NCBI RefSeq assembly: GCF_003001675.1
Contig: NZ_PVYW01000006.1
Span: forward strand, 1-64,000
DNA length: 64,000 bases
Reading direction: 5' to 3'
From: Cohnella sp. SGD-V74
Lineage (GTDB): Bacteria; Bacillota; Bacilli; Paenibacillales; Paenibacillaceae
The notes beneath the pieces were generated by a model that did not search any database, had not been told where the DNA came from, and saw only the letters and a program-made list of their open reading frames with translations. Below are positions 1 through 8,500 of the stretch, piece after piece (the stretch's first letter is position 1; every line of letters starts with the position of its first letter). A program made the position numbers and the translations under genes.

Positions 1-1
1 C

Positions 2-259
2 TTTCTGGATCACGATCCCTTGCCCCGTTATGGCGAAGAGGGGAGGCGGACGTTCTCCGGCAAGCGGGTTCATCGCGGGCTGTATGCAAGCATAAAGGGC
101 TTGATTCACGCCGATGTGAACGGCGCAGCCAACATTATGCGCAAAGTATTCCCAAACGTATTTGCCAAGAACACGGATGGGATAGAGGGGTTGGACGGTA
201 ACCAGTCCGTCAACGTGTCAACTCCGCTGGTGTTAAGCATCCTGAAGAAGTCAGGTTGA
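2..259 (+). CDS. IS605/IS200-type TnpB (OrfB) transposon nuclease, C-terminal end (5' cut by window)
   Basis: Open reading frame runs in from the left window edge and ends at TGA 257-259, leaving about 85 residues. Seen: the segment FSGKRVHRGLY followed by HADVNGAANI, which is the C-terminal RuvC block of TnpB proteins; the Asp of ADVNGAAN is the last catalytic acid of the RuvC triad. Known for the family: TnpB is an RNA-guided DNA nuclease of IS200/IS605 elements and uses an omega RNA that overlaps the end of its gene. The tail after NGAANI is of normal length, so the 3' end appears intact. The rest of the gene and any TnpA lie outside the window. Confidence 0.85.
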   Translation, partial: FLDHDPLPRYGEEGRRTFSGKRVHRGLYASIKGLIHADVNGAANIMRKVFPNVFAKNTDGIEGLDGNQSVNVSTPLVLSILKKSG

Positions 260-319
260 GACATCAGAAACCCTCACTTCAGCCGAAGCGACAGCATAGG
301 TAAGTGGCGGGAGTATTCA
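257..319 (+). mobile_element. Probable right end of the tnpB element / omega-RNA 3' hairpin
   Basis: Directly after the tnpB stop is an imperfect hairpin: CCCTCACTT (271-279) pairs with AAGTGGCGGG (302-311), followed by GAGTATTCA at 311-319. IS605-family right ends typically carry such a subterminal hairpin that also forms the scaffold end of the omega RNA, and the element ends just after a short tail. The boundary at 319 is inferred, not proven. Confidence 0.45.
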
Positions 320-363
320 TCAGATCATCCTAGAGTTCAGCCGGACAGAGGGAGTTGGAGAAA

Positions 364-684
364 ATGAGCGATCGATTGAGCGAAATGGCGGAGCTGTTGA
401 AGTTGCTGGGAGATCGTACGAGGTTGGCTATTTTGGGTCTGCTGCAGGAAAAGGACCTCTGCGTCTCGGACATCGTAGAATTGCTGGGCACGAGCCAACC
501 GAACGCGAGCCAGCATCTCCGCAAGCTCCGTACGGCCGGACTCATCAGCGAGGAAAAACGCGGCCAGTGGGTCTACTATACGTTGAATCTGAGCGATTTC
601 CCGGATTTGCGGATCTTCCTGTCCCAACTGCCGGGGCGCAAAGAGCGGCTCCGCTCTCTTGCCAATCTGGCGGAACGGAGCTAG
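364..684 (+). CDS. ArsR/SmtB-family winged-helix transcriptional regulator
   Basis: A 106-residue protein made almost entirely of one winged helix-turn-helix: LKLLGDRTRLAILGLL (helix 1-2), then VSDIVELLGTSQPNASQHLRKL (recognition region) and the wing GQWVYYTL. Family role: dimeric repressors released from DNA by metal ions or other signals. The usual ArsR metal motif ELCVCD appears here as DLCVSD, with only one of the two Cys, so As/Cd-type sensing through that site is doubtful. ATG 364 was chosen over TTG 355 because GAGGGAG (347-353) lies at good distance. It sits alone; no obvious target operon adjoins it. Confidence 0.85.
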   Translation: MSDRLSEMAELLKLLGDRTRLAILGLLQEKDLCVSDIVELLGTSQPNASQHLRKLRTAGLISEEKRGQWVYYTLNLSDFPDLRIFLSQLPGRKERLRSLANLAERS

Positions 685-948
685 TCTCCTCTCCGAATTT
701 CTTAGTCTCGGTCCGTTAGCTCATCTGGAGCAGCGGACTTTTTTGTATTTCTCCGTCAACTGCCGACTAGTCACATCCAGCCATTGACCGATCACAACAG
801 CATGTGTCCGGCATGAACGGCCCAAGCTCCTCGCGGCCTGAAAGCGGACCTGGCTTGTCCAGCCCCGCCGACTTGCAACTTTCTTTTTTGGAGACTCGTT
901 TATATACACATACATGCTTTTATCCAGACATCAAGGGAGGACATCAAA

Positions 949-1524
949 ATGAAGCATCTCAAGAAATCCGCAGGCGTCGTGTTCCTGAGCGCAGCGATAG
1001 CAGCAGGTTCTATTGGAGCTTCAGGTCATCCGTTCGCGCCTCAACCCGCATCCGCCGCAGCCGTCAGCACCGATCAGGCTCAAGCCTTGCAAACTTTGAA
1101 CAGCTTCTACAAACCGGCCCTTAAAGGCGAATTCCCCGGGGCCATGACCGGTCTTGCCATAGGAACCGGTTCGCGACAGGATGTCCGGAAGCAAATCGGC
1201 GCCCCCGATTTTCCCGGCAAACATGCCGACGACTTCGACGTCTACCATGCCGAGATGGGGCATCCGGGCTACGCCATAAGCTATAAGCTAAATAAGATAC
1301 GCGAAATCCGCTATTTCGGCACGAACGTAGAGCGGCAGACGAATATCGGAGGAATCACCCTGAAAATGCTGGTGCGCCAATGGGGACTCCCCAACTCATC
1401 GAAAACGATCAAAAACGGCAAGCTCGTCCAGAAAAAAGTCGTCTACCATCGCGGGGATTACGCATTATCCTTTATTTTCAACGACGATACCCATCTGGAT
1501 CACATCAACTTGACCGCGAAATAA
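949..1524 (+). CDS. Secreted YjgB-like protein (DUF4309 family)
   Basis: 191 residues. An N-terminal signal peptide (basic MKHLKK, hydrophobic stretch, ASAAAV cleavage region near residue 38) is followed by a compact domain starting QALQTLNSFYKPALKGEFPG and containing GSRQDVRKQIGAPD, the pattern of the YjgB/DUF4309 family of exported Bacillus proteins. Function of the family is unknown. A good ribosome site, AAGGGAGGA, precedes the ATG. The gene is flanked by non-coding DNA on both sides and looks monocistronic. Family assignment is by motif memory and was not searched. Confidence 0.7.
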   Translation: MKHLKKSAGVVFLSAAIAAGSIGASGHPFAPQPASAAAVSTDQAQALQTLNSFYKPALKGEFPGAMTGLAIGTGSRQDVRKQIGAPDFPGKHADDFDVYHAEMGHPGYAISYKLNKIREIRYFGTNVERQTNIGGITLKMLVRQWGLPNSSKTIKNGKLVQKKVVYHRGDYALSFIFNDDTHLDHINLTAK

Positions 1525-1695
1525 ACGGAAACAATCCAATTCCAGGAGGGGCGGGTCATCATGACCGCTCCTTCTTGGCATTCCCTCGGACACAGCCGTC
1601 TATCCTGCCGGAATCGGGTCGTGATCCGACGTTCGTCGGCCTCGTGAATTTCTGGTATCATGGGGACAACAAGTTCCGAATCAGGAGACCCTTCC

Positions 1696-4600
1696 ATGAG
1701 CTTCCAACTGACGAAAAAAAAGATCAAAACGATATGCGGCTCCTACTCTTACGAGAGAGGGGAGGTCGATTGCCGGGCGGGCAAAGTCTCGATCGTCGAC
1801 TACGACCCGGCCCTTCTCGTCTGCGCGGCGACGGTCAAAGGCACGCACTCTCTTTTCCGCGTCGATATTCGTGCCGGAGATGACGGGGACGTTCGCGCCG
1901 ATTGCGAGTGCCTGAGTCTTAACCTGTCCGCCAGCCAGAGCTGCCGCCATATTGCCGCCGCCCTGTTGACCCTGTACGAGCTTCAGCAATCCGGACAGCA
2001 CAGCGCCGTCAAATCGGCCAAGAGCAGTACTGCGGCCCCCGTCCGGTTACCGGATAGAAGCCCCGCTTCGCCTGCCGTCCCGACGGAAGCCGCGCTAACG
2101 GACGTCATGCTCGGTCTGTTCGACCCGAAGCCTGCCCGCTCCAGCCGCGCGTCGACGATCTTCGATTCGCGCGAGCCTCTGAACGTGGAGTTCATCGTCA
2201 GCCTGTTCCCGTACGGATACCGCAAAAACATGTTCTCCATCGAGCTGAAAATCGGATCGCAGCGCCTGTACGTCGTGCCGAAGCTGCGGGACTTTCTCGA
2301 ACGCGTCGGCCAGCGGGAGCGGTGCGAGTGTTCCAGACATTTTACGTACGATCCCGAGCTGCACTGCTTCCACGAGACGAACGACGCCATCATTCGCAAG
2401 CTTATTGAAATTCATCGCAATGAGAAAATGTACCGCGACACTTCGAGCGCATATGCCGCTCATGCGAATCCCGCAGGCGGGGAACGCGCGCTGTTGATTC
2501 CGCCTTCTCCATGGGAGGAACTCGCTCCTTTGTTGGCGCAGGCCCCGTCCGTACGCTTGGAGTACGACGGCATGTCCTACGAGGGACTGCGTTTTTCGGA
2601 CATGCCTGTACCGCTGCTGTTCGATCTTGAGAGAGACGACTCCAGCGCCCGGACGGACAATTCGGCGGGATATCGAATGAACGTGCAAGGACTCGACCGG
2701 CTTACCGTGCTCGAATCTTACGGCGTCATCTTGTCGGAAGGCGCGCTGCTTAAGCTGAAGCCCGAGCCCTGCAGACGTCTCGCCGAACTCCAGAAAATGC
2801 TGGCCAATGCCCGGGACGCCCGCACGATCCGGATCTCGCCCGAACAGATGGCTCCGTTCATGGAGCGAGTCGTTCCCGGCTTGATGGGGCTCGGCAGCGT
2901 CCGACTGTCCCAGGCCGTCTCCGAGGAAGTCGTCCAAGCTCCGTTAAAAGCGAAGCTCTACCTTGACCGAGTGAGAGACCGGCTGCTGGCCGGACTTGAA
3001 TTCTATTACGGGGACATCGTCATTAATCCGCTGGAGAACGCCGAAGGAAGCCGCAGAGCGGGACGAATCCTGATGCGGGAGGGCGACAAGGAAGCTCGCA
3101 TTCTGGAGCTGATGGAGCAGGCGAATTTCATGAAAACGGAAAGCGGCTACTTGATGGAGGATGAGGAGGGGCAGTACGATTTTCTGTACCATGTCATTCC
3201 CCAGCTCGAGAAGCTGCTGAAGGTGTACGCCACCACCGCGGTGAAAATCAGGCTTCATGTCGGGCATGCCCCTCCGAGAATCCGCGTCGACGTAGACGAG
3301 CGGACCGATTGGCTGGAGTGCAAATTCGAGCTGGACGGCGTGCCGGAGACGGAAATTCGCAATCTGATCCAGTCGCTGAGCGAAAAGAGACGATACTGCA
3401 AGCTCCCTAGCGGAGCGCTGCTTCCGCTGGAGACGCCCGATTACGAAGCGATCAACCGTTTTATCTCCGTCATGAAGGTGGACAAGGGCGCATTGATAGG
3501 CTCGGAATTCCGACTTCCCGCTGTTCGAGGCTTGCACCTGATCGACGCGGAAAACCGGGAGCCCGCCTTGAAGCTGGGCAAGTCGCTGCGCGGGATGCTG
3601 GAGAATATGCGCAATCCGGACAGCCTTGATTTTCCGGTGCCGGACTCTCTCTCTTCTATTATGAGAGACTATCAGAAATTCGGTTACCAATGGCTCAGAA
3701 CGCTGGCCCATTACCGGTTCGGCGGTATTCTGGCGGACGACATGGGGCTTGGGAAAACGCTCCAAAGCATCGCCTATCTCGTATCGGCGCTCCCCGAAAT
3801 CCGCAGCCACGGGCAGCCCGCCGTTATCGTCTGTCCCGCTTCGCTCAGCTACAACTGGCTGAACGAGCTTCGCAAGTTCGCTCCCGAAGTTCGCGCGGTC
3901 GTCGCCGACGGAGACAAGGTCGAACGCAGCCGCACTCTGGCGCAGCTCTCCCAAATAGACGTGCTGATCACCTCATACCCTCTGCTTCGCAGAGACGTCG
4001 AGGCGTATGCGGAGGCTTATTTTCACGCGTTGATTCTGGACGAGGCGCAAGCGGTCAAAAACTACGCGACCCAGACGGCCCAATCGGTTAAAGCCTTGCA
4101 AGCCCGCCATAAATTCGCTTTGACGGGGACGCCGATCGAGAATTCGCTGGAAGAGCTGTGGTCGATCTGCGACGTCGTGTTCCCCGAGCTGTTCCAGGAC
4201 CGCCGAACGTTCTCGGAGCTTACCCGGGAAGCCGTCGCCAAGCGGATTCGGCCGTTCCTGCTGCGCCGCCTGAAGACCGACGTGCTCTCCGAGCTGCCGG
4301 AGAAGATCGAGTCCGTACAACCTTCCGTACTGCTGCCCGAGCAGAAAAAGCTCTACTTGAGCTATCTCGCCAAGCTGCGCAAAGAGACGCTGAAGCATCT
4401 CGACGAGGAAGGCTTCGGCAGAAGCCGAATCAAGATTTTGGCCGGACTGACCCGGCTTCGCCAGCTTTGCTGCCATCCGGGCTTGTTCGTCGAAGGTTAC
4501 GATGGCGGTTCGGCCAAGTTCGACCAGCTCCTGGAGCTGATCGAGGAATGCCGCGCAGCAGGCAAGCGGATGCTCGTCTTCTCGCAGTTTACGGAAATGC

Positions 4601-5022
4601 TGGGCATGATCTCCCGGGAGCTCGGCTATCAGGGCGTTCCGTTCTTCTATCTCGACGGGCAGACTCCGGCAGCCGAGCGCGTGGACCTGTGCAGCAGGTT
4701 CAACGACGGCGAGCGCGAGCTGTTCCTCATCTCGCTGAAAGCCGGCGGAACCGGTCTGAACTTGACCGGCGCCGACACCGTCATCCTCTACGATCTCTGG
4801 TGGAACCCGGCGGTCGAGCAGCAAGCAGCGGACAGGGCTCACCGCATGGGACAGAAAAACGTCGTTCAAGTGGTGCGGCTCATCGCCCAGGACACGGTCG
4901 AAGAGAAGATGTACGCGATCCAGCAGCGAAAAAAACATCTCATCGACGAGGTCATCGAACCGGGACTGGAAGCTCTGTCTTCGATTACCGAGGAAGAGAT
5001 TCGAGATTTGCTGATGATTTGA
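1696..5022 (+). CDS. SWIM zinc-finger SNF2-family DNA helicase/ATPase
   Basis: 1108 residues. The N-terminal part has a SWIM motif (CxC near residue 69, then C-R-H about 15 residues on). A long bacterial SNF2-associated region follows, then a complete SNF2 motor: Walker A in DDMGLGKT (about residue 681), DEAQ box at about 782, motif III LTGTPIEN, and C-terminal RecA lobe with LVFSQFTEM, GGTGLNLTGAD and QAADRAHRMGQ. Family role: ATP-driven DNA or nucleoprotein remodelling; bacterial SWIM-SNF2 proteins have no settled substrate. ATG 1696 is preferred over the upstream 1660 start because AGGAG (1683-1687) is correctly placed. Its 3' end runs straight into the 51-bp repeat array. Confidence 0.93.
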   Translation: MSFQLTKKKIKTICGSYSYERGEVDCRAGKVSIVDYDPALLVCAATVKGTHSLFRVDIRAGDDGDVRADCECLSLNLSASQSCRHIAAALLTLYELQQSGQHSAVKSAKSSTAAPVRLPDRSPASPAVPTEAALTDVMLGLFDPKPARSSRASTIFDSREPLNVEFIVSLFPYGYRKNMFSIELKIGSQRLYVVPKLRDFLERVGQRERCECSRHFTYDPELHCFHETNDAIIRKLIEIHRNEKMYRDTSSAYAAHANPAGGERALLIPPSPWEELAPLLAQAPSVRLEYDGMSYEGLRFSDMPVPLLFDLERDDSSARTDNSAGYRMNVQGLDRLTVLESYGVILSEGALLKLKPEPCRRLAELQKMLANARDARTIRISPEQMAPFMERVVPGLMGLGSVRLSQAVSEEVVQAPLKAKLYLDRVRDRLLAGLEFYYGDIVINPLENAEGSRRAGRILMREGDKEARILELMEQANFMKTESGYLMEDEEGQYDFLYHVIPQLEKLLKVYATTAVKIRLHVGHAPPRIRVDVDERTDWLECKFELDGVPETEIRNLIQSLSEKRRYCKLPSGALLPLETPDYEAINRFISVMKVDKGALIGSEFRLPAVRGLHLIDAENREPALKLGKSLRGMLENMRNPDSLDFPVPDSLSSIMRDYQKFGYQWLRTLAHYRFGGILADDMGLGKTLQSIAYLVSALPEIRSHGQPAVIVCPASLSYNWLNELRKFAPEVRAVVADGDKVERSRTLAQLSQIDVLITSYPLLRRDVEAYAEAYFHALILDEAQAVKNYATQTAQSVKALQARHKFALTGTPIENSLEELWSICDVVFPELFQDRRTFSELTREAVAKRIRPFLLRRLKTDVLSELPEKIESVQPSVLLPEQKKLYLSYLAKLRKETLKHLDEEGFGRSRIKILAGLTRLRQLCCHPGLFVEGYDGGSAKFDQLLELIEECRAAGKRMLVFSQFTEMLGMISRELGYQGVPFFYLDGQTPAAERVDLCSRFNDGERELFLISLKAGGTGLNLTGADTVILYDLWWNPAVEQQAADRAHRMGQKNVVQVVRLIAQDTVEEKMYAIQQRKKHLIDEVIEPGLEALSSITEEEIRDLLMI

Positions 5023-5040
5023 TGCGGATGTGGAGGAGCG

Positions 5041-5450
5041 GTAGTACCGCAAGGCGCGCTTATCCGCCTCGCCCCCTCCTCTTCCACCGCGGTAGTACCG
5101 TCCGGCGCGCTTATTCGCCTCGGCCCCTCCTCTTCCCCCGCGATAGTACCGCCCGGCACGCTTATTCGCCCGGGCCATCCTCTTCCCCCGCGATAGTACC
5201 GCCCGGCACGCTTATTCGCCCCGGCCCCTCCTCTCCCGCCGCGGTAGTACCGCCGGGCGCGCTTATTCGCCTCGCCCCCTCCTCTTCCGCCGCGGTAGTA
5301 CCGCCGGACGCGCTTATTCGCCCCGGGCCATCCCCTTCCGCCGCGGTAGTACCGCCGGGCGCGCTTATCCGCATGGTCCCCTCCTCTCCCGCCGCGGTAG
5401 TACCGCCGGACGCGCTTATTCGTCTCGGCCCATCCCCTTCCTCGTCGGTC
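5041..5450. repeat. Eight-copy tandem repeat, period 51 bp (one copy 50)
   Basis: Copies begin with (G/A)TAGTACC at 5041, 5092, 5143, 5193, 5244, 5295, 5346 and 5397. Most carry the 13-bp perfect dyad GCGGTAGTACCGC, followed by a GGCGCGCTTATTCGCC segment and a C/T-rich stretch. Because 51 is a multiple of three, all frames stay open and show spurious repeats such as RRYYRGGRG, but there is no start signal or codon logic, so I do not call a gene. It lies between the convergent SNF2 and SLH genes. Confidence 0.93.
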
Positions 5451-5472
5451 CGGTTCGAGCAGCAACGGATAT

Positions 5473-5517
5473 AAGCCGCAGTCTGCTCTTCCATTCGCGA
5501 AGAGTAGACTGCGGCTT
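5473..5517. terminator. Bidirectional terminator between SNF2/repeat array and the SLH gene
   Basis: Near-perfect inverted repeat: AAGCCGCAGTCT-GCTCTTC facing GAAGAG-AGACTGCGGCTT around a short loop. It lies 20 bp beyond the stop of the minus-strand SLH gene. T-runs are weak on both sides. Confidence 0.75.
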
Positions 5518-5537
5518 ACTATTTACACTTTGTTCCT

Positions 5538-8500
5538 TTAGTTGACGATCCGGGCAAGCTTCAAGAGAACAACGATTGCTTCCGCCCGAGAGGCGGTAGC
5601 CATAGGCGCGTATCGGTTGCCGCCTCTGCCTTGCACGATTCCTTGTTCGGCGATCGTTCTGATCGCCCCCTTGGACCATGCAGGAATTTCCGCATCGTCC
5701 GCGAAGGTCGTCGATGCACCGCTTTCCGGTTTTGCATGCTGTGCGTTGGCCAGCATAACCGCCATCTCGGCACGCGTGATGAGCGCATTGGGACGGAAAG
5801 TGCCATTGGAATAGCCGCTGATGATGCCCGCTTTCACCGCCAAGGCAATTTCATCCTTCGCCCAGTTGCCGATTGCCGGATGGTCGCTGAAACGCAACTC
5901 CGCTCCCTCTCCCTGAATCCCGAGCGCCTTAACCAGCATAACCGCGAACTCCGCTCTTGTAATCGCAACATTCGGACGGAACGTGCCATCCGAATAACCG
6001 GAGGCGATTCCTGCCGTCGCTGCCTGCACGATGGCCGACGCAGCCCAATGTCCCTCTATATCGTTAAACCGCGGAGACGTCGTCTCATTAGTCGAATCCT
6101 TGCGGACAGGCATCACAGCATATTTCGCAAAACGATCGATCTCCACCGCAAGGCTGCTGCCTTCGACGACACCGCCGAGCTCTACCCATGCTTTGCTGTT
6201 CTCGTCGTAATAGAAAACGGACGGCCTCTGATTGCTGCTTAATAGTGAAGGATCGAAATTGAGCCGGAGCAGCAGTTTCTTCGTGAAATTATTGGATGAT
6301 TTTTTGATCAGCTCATACACAGGGCCGATTAACTGTTCGCCGTTAGCCTGAAGCCCCGATACGTCGGTTATCTTTTTCACCTGCAGAAGCATATCCCGCA
6401 CCGTTGATCCGCTTGGAATAACGAGGCTTATTTCCTCTGCGCGGCTGAAGGTTCCGGACTGCCCTGCTTTGATGGCAATTTCATCGTCGGCTATTGGCGT
6501 ATTATCCGCTTGCCCCCCGTCATCCCCCCCGCTGCTGCTCCCTCCGTTGTTGCTTCCCCCGTTGCCGCCGGATGACGGGTTCGCAGCCACGGTCACCGTC
6601 ACCGTATAGTCCTTCGTACTGCCGTCCTGCGCAGTCACGGTATAGACTACCGGAGACGTAAAATCGTTCGACGTCGTTCCGCTAACTTGAGCGATTGTCC
6701 CAACCTTCACCGAAGATCCCGCCGAACTGCCGAACGTCGCTGCCAAGGACCTTACGTTCGTTCCGTACGGTACGGTCAGCGAGATATTCGTTCCGCTGAT
6801 CACGCCCGCCACAGGAGGAGTCAATCCGGCGAAGCCGAACGACGTCAAATCCTTCGACGTATTCGCCGCCACGGTCACCCTCACCGTATAGTCCTTCGTA
6901 CTGCCATCTTGCGCCGTCACCGTGTAGACTACCGGAGACGTGTAATCGTTCGACGTCGTTCCGCTCACCTGTACATCCGTCCCGACCGCGACTGACGCCC
7001 CCGTACTGCCGAACGTCGCCACCAAGGCGCTCACGTTCGTTCCGTACGGTACGGTCAGCGAGATATTCGTTCCGCTGATTACCCCCGCCACAGGAGGGGT
7101 CAATCCGGCGAAGCCAAACGATGTCAAATCCTTCGACGTATTCGCCGCCACGCTCACCGTCACGGTATAGTCCTTCGTACTGCCATCCTGCGCCGTCACC
7201 GTGTAGACTACCGGAGACGTGTAATCGTTCGGCGTCGTTCTGCTCACCTGTACATCCGTCCCGACCGCGACTGACGCCCCCGTACTGCCGAACGTCGCCA
7301 CCAGCTCCGCGACGTTCGTTCCATAAGGCACGGTCAACGAAATGTTCGTTCCACTGATTACCCCCGCCACAGGAGGCGTCAATCCGGCGAAGCCAAACGA
7401 TGTCAAATCCTTCGACGTATTCGCCGCCACGCTCACCGTCACCGTATACACTTTGTTCGCAGAATCATCTTCCGCCGTGACCCGGTATAAGACGGCGGAC
7501 GTGAAATCATTGGACGTCACTCCGCTGGTTTGGGTTGCGCCTCCGACGGTTACCGTGGACGCGGCCGAGTTCGTAAACGTCGCCACCAGCTCCGCGACGT
7601 TCGTTCCATAAGGCACAGTCAGCGAGATATTCGTTCCGCTGATTACCCCCGCCACCGGAGGCGTCAATTCGTCAAAGCTGAACGCCGTCAAGTCGCTCGC
7701 CGAGCTTGCGCTTCGGGTCACGGTAATCGTATACGTTCTCGTCGTGCTCCCGTCTTGAGCCAGCACGACGATTTGAATCGTATTGGCGCCGGTATTCAAA
7801 TTCAAGGCCGGGCTGTCCGTTCCGCTCGAGACGGATACCGGATCGCCTCCATTGACGGCCACCGTAATCGTCGCGCCCGAATGCGTAGCGGTCGGCCTGA
7901 CGGTTACGCTGGAATAGCTGCTGGCCGCCGTTGACGTGTACGCAATTCGGCTGCTGAGAAAGCTCGGACTAAGCGCTCCGGAAGACAGCGTGAGCCCGCT
8001 CAAAGTAGTAACCGTGCTTGCCGCCCTCGTGACGGAGATGGAATATTTCTTTTCCGTACCGTCTTGCGCCGTCACTGTAATCTCGATCGTATTCACTCCG
8101 ACATTAAGGGCAAGCGCGGAGCTGTTCTGACCGCTTGTCACGGCAACTGCCGTCCCGCCGTTAACCCGGACCGTCAGCGACGCCGTAGAATCGGCTGCCG
8201 TCGACCGCACCGTAACCGCAGTCGTCGTATTGGCGACGCCCGCAGCAGTATAAGAGGTCACTGCCGCATTAAATGTCGGACTGAGCGTCCCGCCCGTCGT
8301 CGTTAATGCGCTCAGATTGGCATTCGAGCTGCCTGCCGCCCGGTTCACCGTCAACGTATAGCTTCTCGTATTCGAACCGTCCTGCGAAGTAACCTCTATC
8401 GTGATGACCGTGCCCGCTCCGGCGGTAAGTCCGATATTCCCGCTGGCCTGGCCGCTGGAAACTCCCGTGCCGTTCACCGTCACAGTCGACCCGGCATTGG

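Noticed and set aside
855..900. Possible ECF promoter TGCAAC-N17-CGTT before the YjgB-like gene
   Set aside because: Both boxes deviate from the sigmaX consensus; spacing alone is weak evidence.
3973..5178. Long minus-strand open frame through the SNF2 gene and 51-bp repeats
   Set aside because: Antisense to a clear helicase with all motifs; composition is a GC-rich shadow and there is no ribosome site.
5041..5450. CRISPR array at the 51-bp repeats
   Set aside because: There are no unique spacers; the whole 51-bp unit is repeated and no cas gene is present.
4158..5474. Plus-strand 438-aa frame with PSSPAAVVPPGALIR repeats
   Set aside because: Out-of-frame with the helicase, and the repeat part only reflects the 51-bp period.
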